From: Saprospiraceae bacterium
GTDB lineage: Bacteria > Bacteroidota > Bacteroidia > Chitinophagales > Saprospiraceae
Length of the DNA: 64,000 nucleotides
Reading direction: 5' to 3'
NCBI GenBank assembly: GCA_016711125.1
Contig: JADJTQ010000001.1
Location: 930,001-994,000, forward strand
Within the stretch, counting starts at the first letter, position 1. The number at the start of each line of letters is the position of its first letter. The position numbers and the translations under genes were made by a program. The notes under the pieces were generated by a model that did not search any database, was not told the DNA's origin, and saw only the letters and a program-made list of their open reading frames with translations. Shown here in pieces: positions 61,601 to 64,000 of the stretch.

Positions 61601-61979
61601 CCTCCTCCGACTGGCGCTTCCATGCCTGGATAGGTACCTGCGTAAACCTGGTTGAGATAGTAATAAAGCCCTGCAAAGTGGCGTCTGTGGGATTGTAAGG
61701 GCTTCCTATGGCTCCACCGGTGTGCATGACATGCAAGACAACCGGAATGGTATAGGCTACCGATCGGGCATTAGTGGATCCGTGCGGATGTTTGGCAATA
61801 TAATTTTGAATGGATTGTTCGGTCATTAGGTGCTTCTGGGCATAGTCAGGATTGGTCTCAATTAGTTCCTTCAATCTTTCATCAAAACCACAAATTGGTT
61901 GTCCGGATGAAATGTTAGTTGAGACTAGAAGCAAATAAATACTTAGACCAAGAAAAAGCAGGGTTCTTTTCAGATACAT
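58693..61979 (-). CDS. Secreted M43 (pappalysin-like) metallopeptidase, multidomain (frameshifted)
   Basis: About 1,095 residues after adding one G at CCC 61669-61671 (repaired LQGLYYYLNQVYAG). Signal peptide TLLFLGLSIYLLLVSTNISSG, then a propeptide and the M43 domain with the zinc motif HEIGHAFNLYH and the Cys-rich CDTDPISNN/NFMSYTNCC Met-turn region. A Calx-beta domain follows (about residues 360-470: ESNAGTAIDC...TFTLTINDND), then Ig-like modules (TICDNEPLVDITYS) and a final domain NWSRGFIPIECDDVVIP...GALFTV shared with the LamG-like protein at 43 kb. It ends there without a recognisable T9SS domain. Confidence 0.85.
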
Positions 61980-62399
61980 GAGTGTGGAGTTGAGTTGAGT
62001 TAGTGTGAAATATTCCGTTCGTTAAAATAAGAAAGATTAAGGATCTGGAAGATTGTTAAATGAGGCGGTGCAAAAGATTATCAAGGTCAAACTACATCCG
62101 AGATATCTATAAAAACTAAAGGTCGGATATTAATTATTGTTCCCCGTAAGACGCCATTGATCGGGTTGCAAGCTCGCTCGATCGCAAGTCAAAGCTTGTT
62201 TGCAGATTAATAGTTGGTTTTTGACAATCGGGTTTTAAAAAGTACTTTCGAGCCACAGCAAATACCGGACATCTGAACAGTGTAGATAGGTAGACATCAG
62301 CAGCTCAAGGCTTTGCTACTGGTATCTAAAGTCTCTGGAGGATTTGGATCATTTTTAGCAATTGCATAAAATTTGAGCAGTAGAACTCTCATCCCCAAC
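61980..62399. other. Gene-free stretch between the S74 and M43 genes
   Basis: No open frame or RNA gene is visible. GCTCGCTCGATCGCAAGTC at about 62172-62190 is locally symmetric (CGATCG) but short. It should hold the promoter of neither gene in an obvious form. Confidence 0.4.
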
Positions 62400-63017
62400 T
62401 CAGTCGTCCGATCTAACTGCGTTATTTTGCACACCCTCCAATTGATTCAGTCGTTTTTCAAGTGCAACAATTTTTTCCTCTAATTCCTGGATGGCTTTAA
62501 TCGCTATAACCCCAAAACCTGAGTAGTCTAAAGTGTATACATCCAGTTGACGTTCCTGATCTAGTATGTGCGTCACCAGGTGGGGAAAAATCGTCATCAC
62601 ATCCTGCGCAATAAATCCATAGGAAGGAGATTCAGATTGGTCAATGATTTTCAAATCGTTCATCCGATAAGTGTAGGGTTTAAGCGCGCTAATCCTTGTT
62701 AAAACCGGGGGCATCTTATGAATATCCGTTTTTAGACGGGCATCGGATACCGCAGTATAGACACCGGTCGTAAGATTAAAATTACCGCGAAAACTCATGT
62801 TGGCATAGACACTGAGCCCTCCGCTGTTACTCCAAAATTCCCAGTCATCCATCGTTGTTGAATTTTCAATATTGAAGCCAAATATTCCATGCTGAATTTT
62901 CATTTTGTATGAGCCAGGGTCGGTTCCAATACCTAGTGCTGTTTCGATCACAGATGATTGCCCAACGAGCATGATGTTCAATAATGTGAAGACAGGTAAA
63001 AGCAAATTTGTTTTCAT
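62400..63017 (-). CDS. Secreted protein with S74 intramolecular chaperone domain
   Basis: 205 residues. A signal peptide (NLLLPVFTLLNIMLVGQSS) precedes a short beta-rich stalk (about 25-90). The C-terminal Peptidase_S74/ICA domain has the hallmark SDARLKTDIHKMP, then YTYRMNDL, SYGFIAQDVMTIFPHLV and a trailing coiled coil (IKAIQELEEKIVALEKRLNQLEG). S74 domains trimerise phage tail fibres and similar surface fibres and then cut themselves off. Short versions with only a brief stalk are frequent in Bacteroidota; whether it cleaves is unknown. Confidence 0.85.
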   Translation of the reverse strand: MKTNLLLPVFTLLNIMLVGQSSVIETALGIGTDPGSYKMKIQHGIFGFNIENSTTMDDWEFWSNSGGLSVYANMSFRGNFNLTTGVYTAVSDARLKTDIHKMPPVLTRISALKPYTYRMNDLKIIDQSESPSYGFIAQDVMTIFPHLVTHILDQERQLDVYTLDYSGFGVIAIKAIQELEEKIVALEKRLNQLEGVQNNAVRSDD

Positions 63018-63362
63018 TATTTTAAGGGTTTATTGTGAATAGGCTGGCAAATTAAATGTTGTTTATAGCCCGAATCAGAACCTTGATATGTCGAAAAGAG
63101 ATGTCCATCATTTTCAATGCCTTGGTTTTTTTTGAGTGTTTACTTTTTACTTATAAATTTACAAAAGGGGGAGGTTTAACTCTTACGCTCCAATACCAAA
63201 AACTTATAGTATGGTTCCAAAAGAGGAAAAAAAGAGTCTGTCGAGAATGGGTTCGACAAAAGATCATAATTTGAATCAGGTCAGATGAGCGTATAGTTTC
63301 CATAAATCCCTCATGATCTGATGGGATCTATTGGCACCGTAGTAGTTATAATCTGAGGGGTT
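63018..63362. other. Gene-free stretch before the DUF4838 gene end
   Basis: AT-rich, with no supportable open frame. Weak foldbacks only (GTCTGTCGAGA...TTCGACAAAA at about 63236-63262). Confidence 0.4.
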
Positions 63363-64000
63363 CTATTTTTCAGCTTGTCCTTCTTCCAAGAAGTTCAAAT
63401 AGTTAGCCAGATATTCCTTCGGAGGGGTATGCCATTCCGATACTCTGGTCACATTCGTACGGATGCACTGATACACAAACGTATAAAGCATCTTTACTAT
63501 TTCGGGATTCGGTTTTAGGTGATTATTATTGTCGGTGATAAAAGCTCCCCGCTTGCCAGTTTTTTCATTTTTGGCAATTTCCAGCATCGCATAATATACC
63601 GGTAGCCGGGCTGACTTGACCCGTTGCAATTGGTCAACAGATCCCTCCACGGATTTTTCGGCGCGATCAAACAATTGGTTGTAAATGGTGATGAGCGAGT
63701 CCGAGAGGAAGCTTTCTTTTTGCTGAGCAGGGTTACCAAAAATGGATAATTTGATACCCGATTTAGCCATGTTGTTTTCATGCAGCAGTTCAATGTATTT
63801 TTTTATTTCCATGCCGCCCTTACCATAATATCCAGTGAGAAAATCATTCATCACCTGATTGATATCCAGATCAGGATTCCACAATAGTTTGGCGATCATA
63901 TACGACCGTAATTCAGCAAACTCACCTCCGATCTCCCGGTTGCCCTGTTCAAACATGGCCGAAACCCGGTTTTTATGAAAAAACTGCAAGTTGGGTTGCA
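63363..64000 (-). CDS. DUF4838 domain protein, C-terminal part (runs off the window)
   Basis: About 212 residues are visible; the frame stays open to the right edge, reading NLQFFHKNRVSAMFEQGN at the boundary. This fits the DUF4838 family of large secreted, glycoside-hydrolase-like proteins found in polysaccharide utilisation contexts in Bacteroidota: FAELRSYMIAKLLWNPDLDINQVMNDFLTGYYGKGG is the conserved C-terminal core of that domain. The true start, signal peptide and catalytic part lie outside the window. Carbohydrate substrate unknown. Confidence 0.8.
   Translation of the reverse strand, partial: QPNLQFFHKNRVSAMFEQGNREIGGEFAELRSYMIAKLLWNPDLDINQVMNDFLTGYYGKGGMEIKKYIELLHENNMAKSGIKLSIFGNPAQQKESFLSDSLITIYNQLFDRAEKSVEGSVDQLQRVKSARLPVYYAMLEIAKNEKTGKRGAFITDNNNHLKPNPEIVKMLYTFVYQCIRTNVTRVSEWHTPPKEYLANYLNFLEEGQAEK

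Noticed and set aside
1..64000. tRNA, rRNA and riboswitch genes
   Set aside because: I looked for T-loop-like GGTTCGA...CC patterns and conserved rRNA segments on both strands and found no candidate with a matching cloverleaf.

Overview
The window looks like a chromosomal segment of a Bacteroidota bacterium, most likely of the Saprospiria type. Reasons: several secreted proteins carry type IX secretion (T9SS) C-terminal sorting domains; one secreted S8-type peptidase is about 2,150 residues and packed with cysteine-rich repeats; several upstream regions contain the Bacteroidota -7 box TAnnTTTG; and ribosome binding sites are weak and A-rich. The species assignment is inference.

Layout. 1-10 kb: galactarate dehydratase, a PqqB-like metallo-hydrolase, a Bax-inhibitor-1 membrane protein and the giant secreted peptidase. 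10-31 kb: a housekeeping block (rpsT, HU, a transsulfuration enzyme, a GT39-like membrane protein with TPRs, thiolase, radC, an MsbA-like ABC exporter, a GT2 glycosyltransferase, gyrB, tsaE, alanine dehydrogenase, an S9 peptidase, a T9SS propeller protein, glycyl-tRNA synthetase, prfC). 31-37 kb: a PaiB-like protein, a beta-barrel and DM13 lipoprotein pair, small secreted proteins, and ettA followed by a heptanucleotide array. 37-43 kb: an accessory island with a broken RAYT-type transposase, a decayed cas4 joined to a two-repeat CRISPR remnant, an unrecognised roughly 409-residue protein, an IS110 element with a possible bridge RNA, an IS4 element and a cluster of hairpins. 43-53 kb: a LamG-type secreted protein, YwbE, a YbiT-like ABC-F protein, and a complete trp operon (trpE-G-D-[four-helix-bundle gene]-C-F-B-A). 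The operon is preceded by a leader peptide with three tandem Trp codons and a strong attenuator hairpin. 53-64 kb: a terminal-inverted-repeat element, an FAD/Fe-S 2-hydroxyacid dehydrogenase, a dihaem cytochrome c, an M43 metallopeptidase, an S74 chaperone-domain protein and the C-terminal part of a DUF4838 protein.

Two themes stand out. First, four arrays of 7-bp repeats lie in gene-free gaps: after ettA, after the YbiT-like gene, and on both sides of the four-helix-bundle gene inside the trp operon. Their two unit families are partly reverse-complementary (CAGTY against RACTG), so the RNA could fold into a periodic helix. Second, about seventeen single-base frameshifts, nearly all at short homopolymers, interrupt otherwise intact genes, including gyrB and ettA. 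This pattern fits uncorrected sequencing error better than real decay. For those genes I give the repaired extent.
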